Source of the DNA: JBOGIF01 sp050742415
Lineage (GTDB): Bacteria; Actinomycetota; Acidimicrobiia; Acidimicrobiales; AC-14
DNA length: 8,206 bases
Direction of reading: 5' to 3'
Assembly: GCA_050742415.1 (NCBI GenBank)
Contig: JBOGIF010000170.1
Coordinates: forward strand, 1 to 8,206
Of the stretch, positions 1 to 6,819 are shown in pieces (positions within the stretch are counted from its first letter, which is position 1; each line of letters opens with the position of its first letter). The notes beneath the pieces were generated by a model. It made no database searches. It was not told the DNA's origin and worked only from the letters and a program-made list of their open reading frames with translations. The translations under genes were made by a program, and so were the position numbers.

Positions 1-2
1 GT

Positions 3-443
3 TCAACCGTCGGGTTGTTCTTCCAGCAGCTCACGGAGGCGCCGTAGCGCTTCGGCGTTGCGGGCGTGGATCGTGGGATCCAACAGCTTCTTCAGCCACT
101 TCGGCGCCCGGACCAGCTCCTCGGTCATGCGCACCCGGCTGCTGCCGGCCTCGGAGCCGGAGGTCACGGTCAGCTCCACCTGAGCCCGGCCGATCGGGCG
201 GAACCGGGCCAGGAGAACGATCGTCTCGGGTTCCGCCAACTCCAGGACCTGCGTGTTGTCCTTCACCTCGATAGGCCCGACGCCGACCGTGTGGTACAGC
301 TTCGAGCCCACCTGAGGCCACGTCGGGTCGACCGACCGGATGCGCTTGGCGCCCACGACCCAGTCGGCGTAGAGCTTCCCGTCGGCGAACAGAGCGAAGA
401 CCTCTTCGGGTGGGACGCCCACCGTCGTCTCGTTGACTGCCAT
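3..443 (-). CDS. SRPBCC (START-like) family protein
   Basis: Complete 146-residue protein, ATG at 443 and TGA at 5-3. SRPBCC/polyketide cyclase-like proteins form a helix-grip fold with a deep hydrophobic pocket and bind or act on lipids and other small hydrophobic ligands in the cytoplasm. The signature is visible: an N-terminal strand followed by VPPEEVFALFAD (about residues 10-21), then YADWVVGAK, a central strand-rich region with alternating hydrophobic residues (about 50-110), and a long basic C-terminal helix (about 115-143, with ARNAEALRRLRELLEE). No signal peptide or membrane segment is seen. The start lies five bases after the stop of the FAD oxidoreductase gene, and GAGG sits directly before the ATG, so translation is probably coupled to that gene. 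The ligand is unknown; a role tied to the hydrophobic substrate of the neighbouring oxidoreductase is inference. Confidence 0.88.
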   Translation of the reverse strand: MAVNETTVGVPPEEVFALFADGKLYADWVVGAKRIRSVDPTWPQVGSKLYHTVGVGPIEVKDNTQVLELAEPETIVLLARFRPIGRAQVELTVTSGSEAGSSRVRMTEELVRAPKWLKKLLDPTIHARNAEALRRLRELLEEQPDG

Positions 444-448
444 CCTCG

Positions 449-2101
449 TCAGGTACCCGGCCTGCCGGACAGCATGCCGACGAACCGGCGACGCCGATCG
501 GCCTTCAGCGCGGCTGCCGCGGCGTTGGCTCCGCAGGCGCCGTGGACCCCGCCTCCAGGGTGGGCCGACGCCGACGCGAGGTACAGGTTGCCGACGGGCG
601 TTTGGGCACCGGCACGGCCGGGCGTCGGCCGGAAGACCAGCTGCTGGTGGATCTGGGCGGTGCCGCCGTTCACCGACCCGCCGATGAGATTGGCGTCGGC
701 ACGTTCCAGGTCGGGTGGCGTGAAGACGTGGCGACCCAGCACGAGAGCGCCGAAACCCGGCGCCCTACGCTCGATCTCTTCCTCCATACCGGCCACGAAA
801 GAGTTGGTCTTGGGCTCGTCCCAAGCGGCTGCCTCTGAGCCGGTGGCCGCGGGAACATGCGAATAGGCCCAGACCGTCTCCGTCCCTGGGGGCGAACGGG
901 TGGGATCGGCCCGGGACATCTGGCCCATGAGCATGAACGGTCGGGGCGGCACCCTCCCCATGGCCAGGTGGGCGGAGAACTCGGTGAGGTGGTCCATCCC
1001 GCCGCCCACGTGGAGGGTTCCCGCCCGACGGGCGTCAGCGTCGGACCAGGGGATGGGCGCGCTGAGGGCCCAGTCCACCTTGACTGTGCCGTGGTCGACC
1101 TCGAAGCGGCGCAGGTCGGCGAGGAAGTCCGAAGGGAGATGCTCGGGCCCCACGAGCTCCAGGAAGAGGTTCGGCGCGGCCACATCCGCGAGCACGGCGC
1201 GGCGGGCAACGATCTCGGTGCCGTGGGCGGTCCGCACGCCGATCGCCTTGCCCTGGCGCACGAGCACTGCGTTCACCCGCTGGGAGCACTGGACCCGTCC
1301 GCCCTTGCTCTCGAGGCGCCGAACGAGGGCGTTGGTCAGCTCGGCGGCCCCGCCCTCGGGTACAGGGAAGCCGACGGTCTGACCGAGCATCACCAGCAGC
1401 CAGGCGAAGAACCCGCCGATCGCCGACTCCGGGCCGAGGTCGGTGTGCAGGGTGTTGCCCGCCAGCAGCATGGCCGCGCCCTCTCCCCGGAATCGTTCGG
1501 CGGCGAGGCGGCGCACGGGGAGCAGGGTGAACCGAACGAAGTCGAGGACCGCATGGGGAGTGCGCAGCTTGGCGAGCAACCTGGTGGCGGGCCACACCGG
1601 GGGGAAGGGGCTCATCAGAGCATCGACGAGCGGGTCCTGGACGCGCCGCCACTCGGCGACGAGGTCTCGCCACGCGGCTCCGTCGCCCACGCCGAAGCCC
1701 TCGACCGAGCTCGCCGTCTCCTCCTCGTCGGTCGAGAGGGCGGCGCAGCGGCCGTCGTCGAACACGTGGCCCAGCACGAGAGGCGCCCGGCACCACCGGA
1801 GCCCATAGCTCTCCAACGCCAGGCGAATGATCGGGGGGGAGATCGCAGAGAAGGGATAGAACGCGCTGAACAGGTCGTGGCGGAATCCCGGGACGGTGAT
1901 CTCGCCGGAGCGGACGGCACCGCCGGGCTCGGCCTCCGCCTCGAGGACCAGGACGTCCCATCCGGCATCGGACAGCACGTTGGCCGCCACCAGCCCGTTG
2001 GGACCGGCGCCGATCACGATGGCGTCGGGGTCGCGGAGCGAAGGCGTCGGCGTGGGCCTGGGCGTCGTTGTCGTCGGCTGCTTCAGGTCGGTCGGTGGCA
2101 T
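449..2101 (-). CDS. Phytoene-desaturase-like FAD-dependent oxidoreductase
   Basis: A 550-residue flavoprotein of the phytoene dehydrogenase/carotenoid isomerase-like amine oxidase superfamily (COG1233 type), which oxidises or isomerises hydrophobic substrates such as polyenes. The FAD-binding Rossmann motif is at residues 26-36 (DAIVIGAGPNG), with the ribose-binding Glu at 54 (VLVLEAEAEPGG) and the downstream GG motif at 60-61. The C-terminus carries the second FAD-contact segment, YLASASAHPGGGVHGACG. The length fits the family. The first 23 residues are a Pro/Thr-rich leader before the fold begins; an in-frame TAG lies 18 bases upstream of the ATG and there is no good Shine-Dalgarno sequence, so this ATG is the farthest possible start. 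No carotenoid synthesis genes (crtB, crtE) are nearby, so a carotenoid role cannot be assumed; many actinobacterial members have unknown substrates. It heads an operon with the SRPBCC gene and is divergent from the helicase gene. Confidence 0.92.
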   Translation of the reverse strand: MPPTDLKQPTTTTPRPTPTPSLRDPDAIVIGAGPNGLVAANVLSDAGWDVLVLEAEAEPGGAVRSGEITVPGFRHDLFSAFYPFSAISPPIIRLALESYGLRWCRAPLVLGHVFDDGRCAALSTDEEETASSVEGFGVGDGAAWRDLVAEWRRVQDPLVDALMSPFPPVWPATRLLAKLRTPHAVLDFVRFTLLPVRRLAAERFRGEGAAMLLAGNTLHTDLGPESAIGGFFAWLLVMLGQTVGFPVPEGGAAELTNALVRRLESKGGRVQCSQRVNAVLVRQGKAIGVRTAHGTEIVARRAVLADVAAPNLFLELVGPEHLPSDFLADLRRFEVDHGTVKVDWALSAPIPWSDADARRAGTLHVGGGMDHLTEFSAHLAMGRVPPRPFMLMGQMSRADPTRSPPGTETVWAYSHVPAATGSEAAAWDEPKTNSFVAGMEEEIERRAPGFGALVLGRHVFTPPDLERADANLIGGSVNGGTAQIHQQLVFRPTPGRAGAQTPVGNLYLASASAHPGGGVHGACGANAAAAALKADRRRRFVGMLSGRPGT

Positions 2102-2171
2102 GGCACGGCCTGTCTACCCGTTGGGCTCGCCGAGCAGCCAAGACCGACGCGCTCGTAGGCTGTCGGGGCCG
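2102..2171. promoter_or_regulatory. Divergent intergenic region between FAD oxidoreductase and helicase
   Basis: This 70-bp gap must hold the promoters of both divergent genes if the helicase starts at 2172. I see no convincing -35/-10 pair and only weak purine runs (GGGG at 2165-2168, too close to the ATG). An alternative helicase ATG at 2100-2102 would overlap the oppositely oriented ATG at 2101-2099 and remove the gap, which argues mildly for the 2172 start. Confidence 0.3.
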
Positions 2172-5111
2172 ATGCCGCCCCTCCCTGGTCCCGCGGCTCT
2201 CGGCCGCGGTGTCGTCCTGCTCCCTGGCGCCTCCGTCCCGGCGGCCTGCGCCGACTGGGCTCGTCTCGAGATCGACGACCAGGTCCTCGACTCGCCGGGC
2301 AAGGTCGCCGACGAGCTCCACCACCTGTGGCTGCGCCGCCAACCGGTCGTGATCGTCCTCGCCGCCGATCCGGGGCTTCTTCGGGAGCCAGAGCGTTGCG
2401 ACCTTGAGCCGTGGCAGCTCGAGCCGGACTTCGAGCTCACCCGCGAGCGCCTGCAGTACCTGGTCTGGTCCAACAACTACGACATGCGCACGGGGGTGCC
2501 GATCTGGTGGCACGCCCGTCGGGCTGAGCGGCTCGGGGCCACCTCCGACGGACCGGCCGATGTCGTGCTTCCCGATGGGACGCCGGCGTGGTGCGACGGC
2601 GGGCCCCGCCAGCCGCTCGTCGTCGGCGACGGGGCGACCGTGGTCCACCGTGAGGCCATCGAGGCGGGAGTGCTCGTCGCCGATCGGATCTCCAGCCCGT
2701 CGGCCGACGTGGCTCCGGACCAGCTGGCGGCCGTCGCGCACGGTGCGGGCCCGGCCCGGATCATCGCGCCCGCCGGGTCGGGCAAGACCAGGGTTCTGAC
2801 TGCGCGCCTGCGTCATCTTCTCGCCGACCGCCGTGTGACTCCCACCACGGTCACGGCCGTGGCTTACAACAAGCGGGCAGCCGACCAGCTCGGCGAGCGG
2901 ACCACCGGGCTCGGTGCCCACATCCGGACTCTCAACTCACTCGGCCTGGCGATCGTCAACGGAAATGGACGGTTTGCGACGACCGGGCTTGGATCGAGGC
3001 AGGTGATCGAGGAGGTCGAGGTCCGGCGCATCCTCGAATCGCTGGTGGAGGTCCGCCGCCAGCAGAACACCGATCCGATGGCGCCCTACATCGACGCGCT
3101 GTCCGACATCCGCCTCGGCCTCACCAGCCCACGTGCCGTCGAGGAGGCGATCCCGGACGCCGCCGGGGTCGCCGAGGTCTTCGACCGCTACCGGGCCGTC
3201 CTCACCGACCGACGCCTGCTGGACTTCGACGAGCAGATCTACCTCGCCATCGAGACCCTGCTGCAGAGTCCCGAGGTACGGGCACACGACCAGCGCCTGT
3301 GCCGTCACCTACTCGTGGACGAGTTCCAGGACTTGACCCCCGCCCACCTCCTGATGCTGCGCCTTCTGGCCGCACCCACCTACGACGTGTTCGGCGTCGG
3401 TGACGACGACCAGGTGATCTACAGCTACGCCGGCGCCAGTCCCGAGTTCCTGATCGACTACGGGCGCTACTTCCCGGACGCCGCGTCCTACGCGCTGGAG
3501 ACGAACTACCGCTGCCCGCCGGCGGTCGTCGACGGGGCCCGCCACCTGCTCGGCTACAACGAGCGGCGCATCTCCAAGACGATCCGGTCGGCTCCGGGGC
3601 GCACGGGACTGCCCAGCGAGCTGCGAGTCGACCGCCGGCCCGACGACGAGCACGCGGCGGTGACGGTCGAGCACATCCGGCGCTGGGCCGAGGGGGGTTC
3701 GGCCTGGACGGCAATCGCCGTCCTTACACGAGTGAACTCGGCGCTACTGCCGGTGCAGGTGAGCCTCATGGAGGCGGGGATCCCTTGTATGACGCCGCTC
3801 GGGCCGAAGATCCTCACCCGTACCGGTATGCGCTCGGCGCTCGCCTATCTACGGATCGGGGTCGACCCCAGCCGCATCTCCAGCTACGACGTGACCGAGA
3901 CGATCCGCCGGCCGAGCCGTCGAATCGCCCGCAACGTCGCCGAGATGCTGCAGAAGAGACCGCTCACATCCATCGCCGACATCCGGCGGCTCGGGGCGGC
4001 GTTGACAGGTGCCGATGCCGAGCGGGTTCGCTCCTACGCCGAGGACCTCCAGACCGTCGCCGACGCGGTCCGGACGGGCAACACCGCACGGGCTCTGCAT
4101 GCCATCCGGGTGGATGTCGGGCTCGGCGGGGCCATGGACGTGCTCGACGACTCGCGGCGAGAGGCCGATCGGTCAACCCACACTGACGACTTGGCGGCGC
4201 TGGAGCAGGTGGCGTCTCTTCATCCGGATGCCGCGACCTTTGAGCCGTGGCTCGGAGCCGTCCTGGCGCGCCCGGGCGACGCCGATGGCGTGACGCTCTC
4301 CACCGTTCACCGCGTCAAGGGCCAGGAGTGGCCGCACGTCCTGGTGTTCGGCGCCGATGACGGATCGTTCCCTCATCGCCTCGCCACCGGCGTCGAGGAG
4401 GAGCGGCGGGTGTTCCACGTCGCCATCACCCGGGCCAGCGCCGAGGCCGTCGTCGTCACCGACACCGTCGATCCGTCGCCGTTCTGTGCCGAGCTGACGG
4501 GTGTTGCGCCTCGCCGTTCAACGGTCAAGGGTCGTCGGCCGGTGGCGAAGGCGGGCGATGGATCGCGGGGGAGCGCGACGGGAGCGACCGGCGGGGCCGG
4601 GTCATCCGGCTCGCCGACGAAGCGGGCTCCGCTCCCTTTGACCTACAACGCCGACCTCGGCCTGCCGATCCGGGTCAGAGGCGGGATCGACGCCGAGATC
4701 GTGGAGATCGCCGAGCGAGGCGTAGTGGTCGCCCCGATCGGAGGCTCGACCCGGATGCTCGTGGAGTGGTCCGCCGAGGTAGAGGTCTACGGACGTGCCG
4801 TGCGGTTGATCCGGCCGGGGAGCCCGACGCCCCAAGAGGCCCTTGCGTCGCTGCGGGTGTGGCGGAAGGAGACGGCGGCGCGAGACAGCGTGCCGGCCTA
4901 CGTCGTGTTCTCCGACGAGTATCTGGAAGGCCTGGCCGCGGCCCTTCCGTCGACCCTGGCGGAGTTGGCGAGATGCCGGGGAGTCGGACCCGCGAAGCTC
5001 GACAAGTACGGAGACGAGATCCTCATCGTCCTCGAGAGTGCCGCCGCCGCCAGCGAGCAGCATGGTCCGGGCCGGCGAGTCGTGACGAGGGACTCGACCG
5101 ATGAGAAATAG
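2172..5111 (+). CDS. UvrD/Rep-family SF1 ATP-dependent DNA helicase with HRDC domain
   Basis: A 979-residue superfamily 1A helicase that uses ATP to unwind or translocate on DNA, expected in DNA repair or recombination. Motifs (numbered from the ATG at 2172): Q-motif Gln184, Walker A GSGKT 202-206, motif Ia AYNKRA from 231, Walker B DEFQD 383-387, motif III GDDDQ 410-414 with IYSYAGA, motif IV ETNYRCPP with Arg447, motif V TLSTVHRVKGQEW (His713), motif VI HVAITRA from 749 with the arginine finger at 754. A Gly/Ser/Ala-rich linker (785-821) leads to a small beta-rich segment, then an HRDC domain (about 887-968), a DNA-binding helical bundle also found in mycobacterial UvrD2. The tetracysteine motif of UvrD2 is absent. 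Residues 1-180 precede the helicase core and contain VWSNNYD (98-104) and PIWWH (110-114); I cannot assign this domain. The start at 2172 is chosen because it leaves a gap to the divergent gene; 2100 is possible. The lipoprotein-like gene overlaps its stop. Confidence 0.9.
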   Translation: MPPLPGPAALGRGVVLLPGASVPAACADWARLEIDDQVLDSPGKVADELHHLWLRRQPVVIVLAADPGLLREPERCDLEPWQLEPDFELTRERLQYLVWSNNYDMRTGVPIWWHARRAERLGATSDGPADVVLPDGTPAWCDGGPRQPLVVGDGATVVHREAIEAGVLVADRISSPSADVAPDQLAAVAHGAGPARIIAPAGSGKTRVLTARLRHLLADRRVTPTTVTAVAYNKRAADQLGERTTGLGAHIRTLNSLGLAIVNGNGRFATTGLGSRQVIEEVEVRRILESLVEVRRQQNTDPMAPYIDALSDIRLGLTSPRAVEEAIPDAAGVAEVFDRYRAVLTDRRLLDFDEQIYLAIETLLQSPEVRAHDQRLCRHLLVDEFQDLTPAHLLMLRLLAAPTYDVFGVGDDDQVIYSYAGASPEFLIDYGRYFPDAASYALETNYRCPPAVVDGARHLLGYNERRISKTIRSAPGRTGLPSELRVDRRPDDEHAAVTVEHIRRWAEGGSAWTAIAVLTRVNSALLPVQVSLMEAGIPCMTPLGPKILTRTGMRSALAYLRIGVDPSRISSYDVTETIRRPSRRIARNVAEMLQKRPLTSIADIRRLGAALTGADAERVRSYAEDLQTVADAVRTGNTARALHAIRVDVGLGGAMDVLDDSRREADRSTHTDDLAALEQVASLHPDAATFEPWLGAVLARPGDADGVTLSTVHRVKGQEWPHVLVFGADDGSFPHRLATGVEEERRVFHVAITRASAEAVVVTDTVDPSPFCAELTGVAPRRSTVKGRRPVAKAGDGSRGSATGATGGAGSSGSPTKRAPLPLTYNADLGLPIRVRGGIDAEIVEIAERGVVVAPIGGSTRMLVEWSAEVEVYGRAVRLIRPGSPTPQEALASLRVWRKETAARDSVPAYVVFSDEYLEGLAAALPSTLAELARCRGVGPAKLDKYGDEILIVLESAAAASEQHGPGRRVVTRDSTDEK

Positions 5112-5559
5112 CTGGATGGAGCGACTGGCATGCGCTTTCGTGGCCGTGTCCATGGCGGGATGTCGCACGGGTAGCGAGCGCGCCGCGGGTGAGGCCCGAG
5201 AGGACCTGCGCGAGAGGTTCTCCTGGCCAAGGCAGCGACAAGTACAGCTGGACCTACAGCGCGATGAGGTTCCGCACCTGCATCACGGTCTCGGCGCGCC
5301 ACCCCGATGTCGTCAAGGTCGCCAACCTGCACTGCCCCGCCTCCCTCGACAACGATCCCGCCAGCGCGCGCCCATCGCGAGACGCCGACCTGGATCTCAC
5401 CGGCGACTTCGGCGACGCCATCAGTTGGACGGCGGTGCCGTCGACCCACACCTACGTGATGCCCGGCCCGTACAAGGTGACGTCACCGCCACCTCGACCG
5501 GGTGCGATGGAGCCACGAGCAGCGGGCCGTCCGCTCCCCTCCGATGGGTCCAACCCTGA
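5101..5559 (+). pseudogene. Frameshifted lipoprotein-like gene with PKD-like segment
   Basis: The ATG at 5101 overlaps the helicase stop by 11 bases and has a good ribosome binding site (GAGGGA, 5087-5092, 8-base spacer). The first 21 residues look like a lipoprotein signal peptide: basic MRNSWMERL, a hydrophobic core, then lipobox-like SMAGC. The frame is open to TGA at 5559 (152 aa), but between about 5222 and 5475 this frame gives an Arg/Gln-rich translation with poor third-position GC. The +1 frame (codons starting at 5222) has very high third-position GC there and reads a plausible secreted domain ending in DFGDAISW, THTYVMPGPYKV, which resembles the end of a PKD repeat. After about 5475 the first frame resumes with VTATSTGCDG, the natural continuation of that strand. 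This implies one added base upstream (about 5160-5222) and one lost base near 5476 (GTGACGTCACC). It may be a real pseudogene or a sequencing error in an intact surface lipoprotein of about 150 residues. Function unknown. Confidence 0.55.
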
Positions 5560-5579
5560 CGATTCTGAATCGCGCGTCA
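5557..5579. terminator. Imperfect palindrome across convergent stop codons
   Basis: The segment reads TGAC-GATTC-T-GAATC-gcgc-GTCA. The outer arms contain the plus-strand stop TGA (5557-5559) and the minus-strand toxin stop (TCA, 5577-5579). The inner inverted repeat GATTC/GAATC would fold as four pairs with a three-base loop. It could act as a weak bidirectional terminator between the two converging genes, but there is no U-tract and the stem is short, so this is tentative. Confidence 0.22.
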
Positions 5580-5942
5580 ATGAAGGTCGAGCACATTACG
5601 GAGGATCTCGTCGACAGTATGACGGGTCTCTGCATCGAGGCGGCCAATACGTCCGACCAACCGCCGGGTTGAGATCGCTCGGACCTGCTCGACCTGAAAG
5701 GCGGTCGTTTGGTCGAGGCCGTTGTTCTCGTCGGGCTCGGTCACCACGTGGAGCGGGAGTCGCCTGATCGTTGACGTCCCAGGTACGACGATGACCAGAC
5801 GCAAGTTCGGGTGGTGAAGGCGATCGTCGGAGACGAGCAAGGCTGGTCGGCGAAACGCCTGTTCGGGGTCCGCGGGATGAGCACCGAAGTCGACGTGCCA
5901 GATGTCGCCCCGTGCGTGTGTGCGCTCAGTCGCCAAGGACAC
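5577..5942 (-). CDS. MazF/PemK-family toxin (type II toxin-antitoxin endoribonuclease)
   Basis: Proteins of this family are ribosome-independent mRNA interferases that cleave RNA at short sequences and arrest growth when not bound by their antitoxin. The 121-residue reading shows the family landmarks in order: RGDIWHVDFG (11-20), RRPALLVSDD (31-40), VVPGTSTIRRLP (52-63), and the GLD...FQVEQVRAIS...RLVGRIG stretch (75-100), all expected for the SH3-like MazF barrel. I chose the GTG at 5942 because it gives about seven residues before the conserved RGDIW and a 17-base overlap with the antitoxin end; a GTG at 5993 would add 17 basic residues with a deep overlap, and a TTG at 5936 is also possible. 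There is no strong Shine-Dalgarno sequence, so translation is probably coupled to the antitoxin. It converges with the lipoprotein-like gene, 17 bases apart. Catalytic activity is inferred from the family. Confidence 0.88.
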   Translation of the reverse strand: MSLATERTHARGDIWHVDFGAHPADPEQAFRRPALLVSDDRLHHPNLRLVIVVPGTSTIRRLPLHVVTEPDENNGLDQTTAFQVEQVRAISTRRLVGRIGRLDAETRHTVDEILRNVLDLH

Positions 5943-6177
5943 CGTCGCCAGCGGAGTCGTCCAGCGCCTCGACCTCAGCCTCGTACGCGGCACGGTCGTC
6001 GGCGGTCATCTCCTCGATCGTTTCGTGGACCGTGCCCCACCAATGCTCGCGGCTCAGTCGGTGGATGGCGTCACTCACCACGTGGACCATGGTTGTACGC
6101 CGCTGGTCCGCGAGCCTTGCGATCTCGTCGCGCAGCTCGGTTGGGACCCGGAGCGTGGTAGTCTCGTTTAGCGCCAA
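5926..6177 (-). CDS. Ribbon-helix-helix type antitoxin of the MazF-like pair
   Basis: An 83-residue protein directly upstream of, and overlapping, the toxin gene. Residues 6-15 (TTTLRVPTEL) form the short strand and the following segment (RDEIARLADQRRTT, then VHVVSDAIHRL) the two helices of a ribbon-helix-helix DNA-binding domain, as in antitoxins that repress their own operon as dimers. The acidic tail (about 47-83, with ETIEEMTADDRAAYEAEVEALDD split over helices) fits the toxin-wrapping part. The start is an unusual TTG at 6177, supported by AGGTAGG at 6192-6186 with an 8-base spacer and by the fact that the RHH strand begins only five residues later. Expected role: neutralise the toxin and autoregulate. 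The assignment rests on fold-like pattern plus gene order; target specificity is unknown. Confidence 0.82.
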   Translation of the reverse strand: MALNETTTLRVPTELRDEIARLADQRRTTMVHVVSDAIHRLSREHWWGTVHETIEEMTADDRAAYEAEVEALDDSAGDGVLGD

Positions 6178-6194
6178 GTACGTAGCCTACCTAA
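6178..6194 (-). promoter_or_regulatory. Ribosome binding site and possible operator of the toxin-antitoxin operon
   Basis: On the minus strand AGGTAGG (6192-6186) sits 8 bases before the TTG start and decides that start. It overlaps a small inverted repeat, GTAG-C-CTAC on the plus strand (6182-6190), which could be an operator half-site for the ribbon-helix-helix antitoxin. The ribosome binding site is well supported by spacing; the operator reading is a guess. Confidence 0.45.
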
Positions 6195-6236
6195 GCGACA
6201 GGCTGAGCGAGTGATGTTGCAGGTGAGTGCCACGGC

Positions 6237-6644
6237 ATGCGACGGCCGCACGCCCAGACCGCATCCCCTGGGCTGCGCATGGCCCGGGACCTGGCCCGCC
6301 AGCTTGGACGCGTTGGGCCGACGCGGCGGCGAGCCTGCGGGAGGGCCTGGAGGAGATGTTCACCGTGCGGCGACTTGGCATCGGCGACCGCCTCGCCCGC
6401 ACGCTCACCAGCACCAACCCCCATCGAGTCGATGATCTCCGTCGGGCGATCCACCACCCACAACGTGAAGCGCTGGCCGGACGGCACCATGGTGAAGCGC
6501 TGGGCCGCGGCGGGGATGCTGAACGCCGAGCGAGGCTTCCGGCGTGTGAAGGCTTGCAAGGAGATGCCGAAGCTCGTCGACGCGCTCCGGCGTCACGTCG
6601 ATCCCGCAGTCACACCCTCATGCGAGAATGAGAGGGTCGCATAG
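6237..6644 (+). pseudogene. Degraded C-terminal fragment of an IS256-type transposase
   Basis: Only the last third of a DDE transposase is recognisable, spread over three frames. In order: ARDLARQL (frame of 6237), LDALG (next frame), DAAASLREGLEEMFTVRRLG and LARTLTSTNP (third frame), then IESMISVGRSTTHNVKRW and AAAGMLNAERGFRRVK...MPKLVDALRRH back in the frame of 6237, ending at TAG 6642-6644. The joined reading matches the pattern of IS256-family transposase C-termini that I know (ASLREGLEE, a TNPIES motif, NVKRW, RW.AAGML.AER.FRR). Each frame change is consistent with one extra base; the clearest is a run of five C at 6418-6422 splitting TNP from IES. The N-terminal and catalytic parts are missing, so the element cannot be active. 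No matching inverted repeats were found; the sequence after the stop (about 6655-6692) may be the old right end. It lies just upstream of the toxin-antitoxin promoter side. Confidence 0.75.
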
Positions 6645-6698
6645 AAGAGGTCGGGCCGTCACCGAACTCCAACAACATTCGGGACATCCTCCATTTGG

Positions 6699-6722
6699 CT
6701 TGCCACTCCATTTGCCACTCCA
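6699..6722. repeat. 12-bp tandem direct repeat
   Basis: Two adjacent 12-base units, CTTGCCACTCCA (6699-6710) and TTTGCCACTCCA (6711-6722), differ only in their first base. They lie about 100 bases before the tRNA-Glu half-site and after the transposase remnant. Short direct repeats near an attachment core can be integrase arm-type binding sites, but no integrase gene is in the window, so this link is inference. Confidence 0.55.
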
Positions 6723-6819
6723 ATCGGCGAGAAGGGCTGGACAGAGGGGCATCCGGGGGGGGCGCACCCGCTGTGACCTGCGGGAACGCACCTGAGCCCA
6801 CTGGCCAGCAGCAGCCTGC

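Noticed and set aside
66..866. 266-codon plus-strand open frame near the left edge
   Set aside because: It is antisense to the SRPBCC gene and the oxidoreductase C-terminus, with no protein-like pattern.
857..2158. 433-codon open frame on the plus strand opposite the FAD oxidoreductase
   Set aside because: It is antisense to a clearly conserved flavoprotein; its translation is rich in Arg, Gly, Glu and His with no domain motif, typical of shadow frames in GC-rich DNA.
1035..2921. 628-codon minus-strand open frame spanning the oxidoreductase and the helicase N-terminus
   Set aside because: It overlaps two well-supported genes in another frame or strand and reads as Arg/Pro/Gly-rich low complexity without motifs.
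5189..5767. 192-codon plus-strand open frame from ATG 5189 as an independent gene
   Set aside because: Its middle is probably coding, but its ATG has no fitting context, its start replaces a good signal peptide in the other frame, and its C-terminal third runs antisense into the MazF toxin gene.
6659..6692. IS256 right inverted terminal repeat
   Set aside because: The sequence after the transposase stop looks like an IS end, but no matching left end was found to confirm it.
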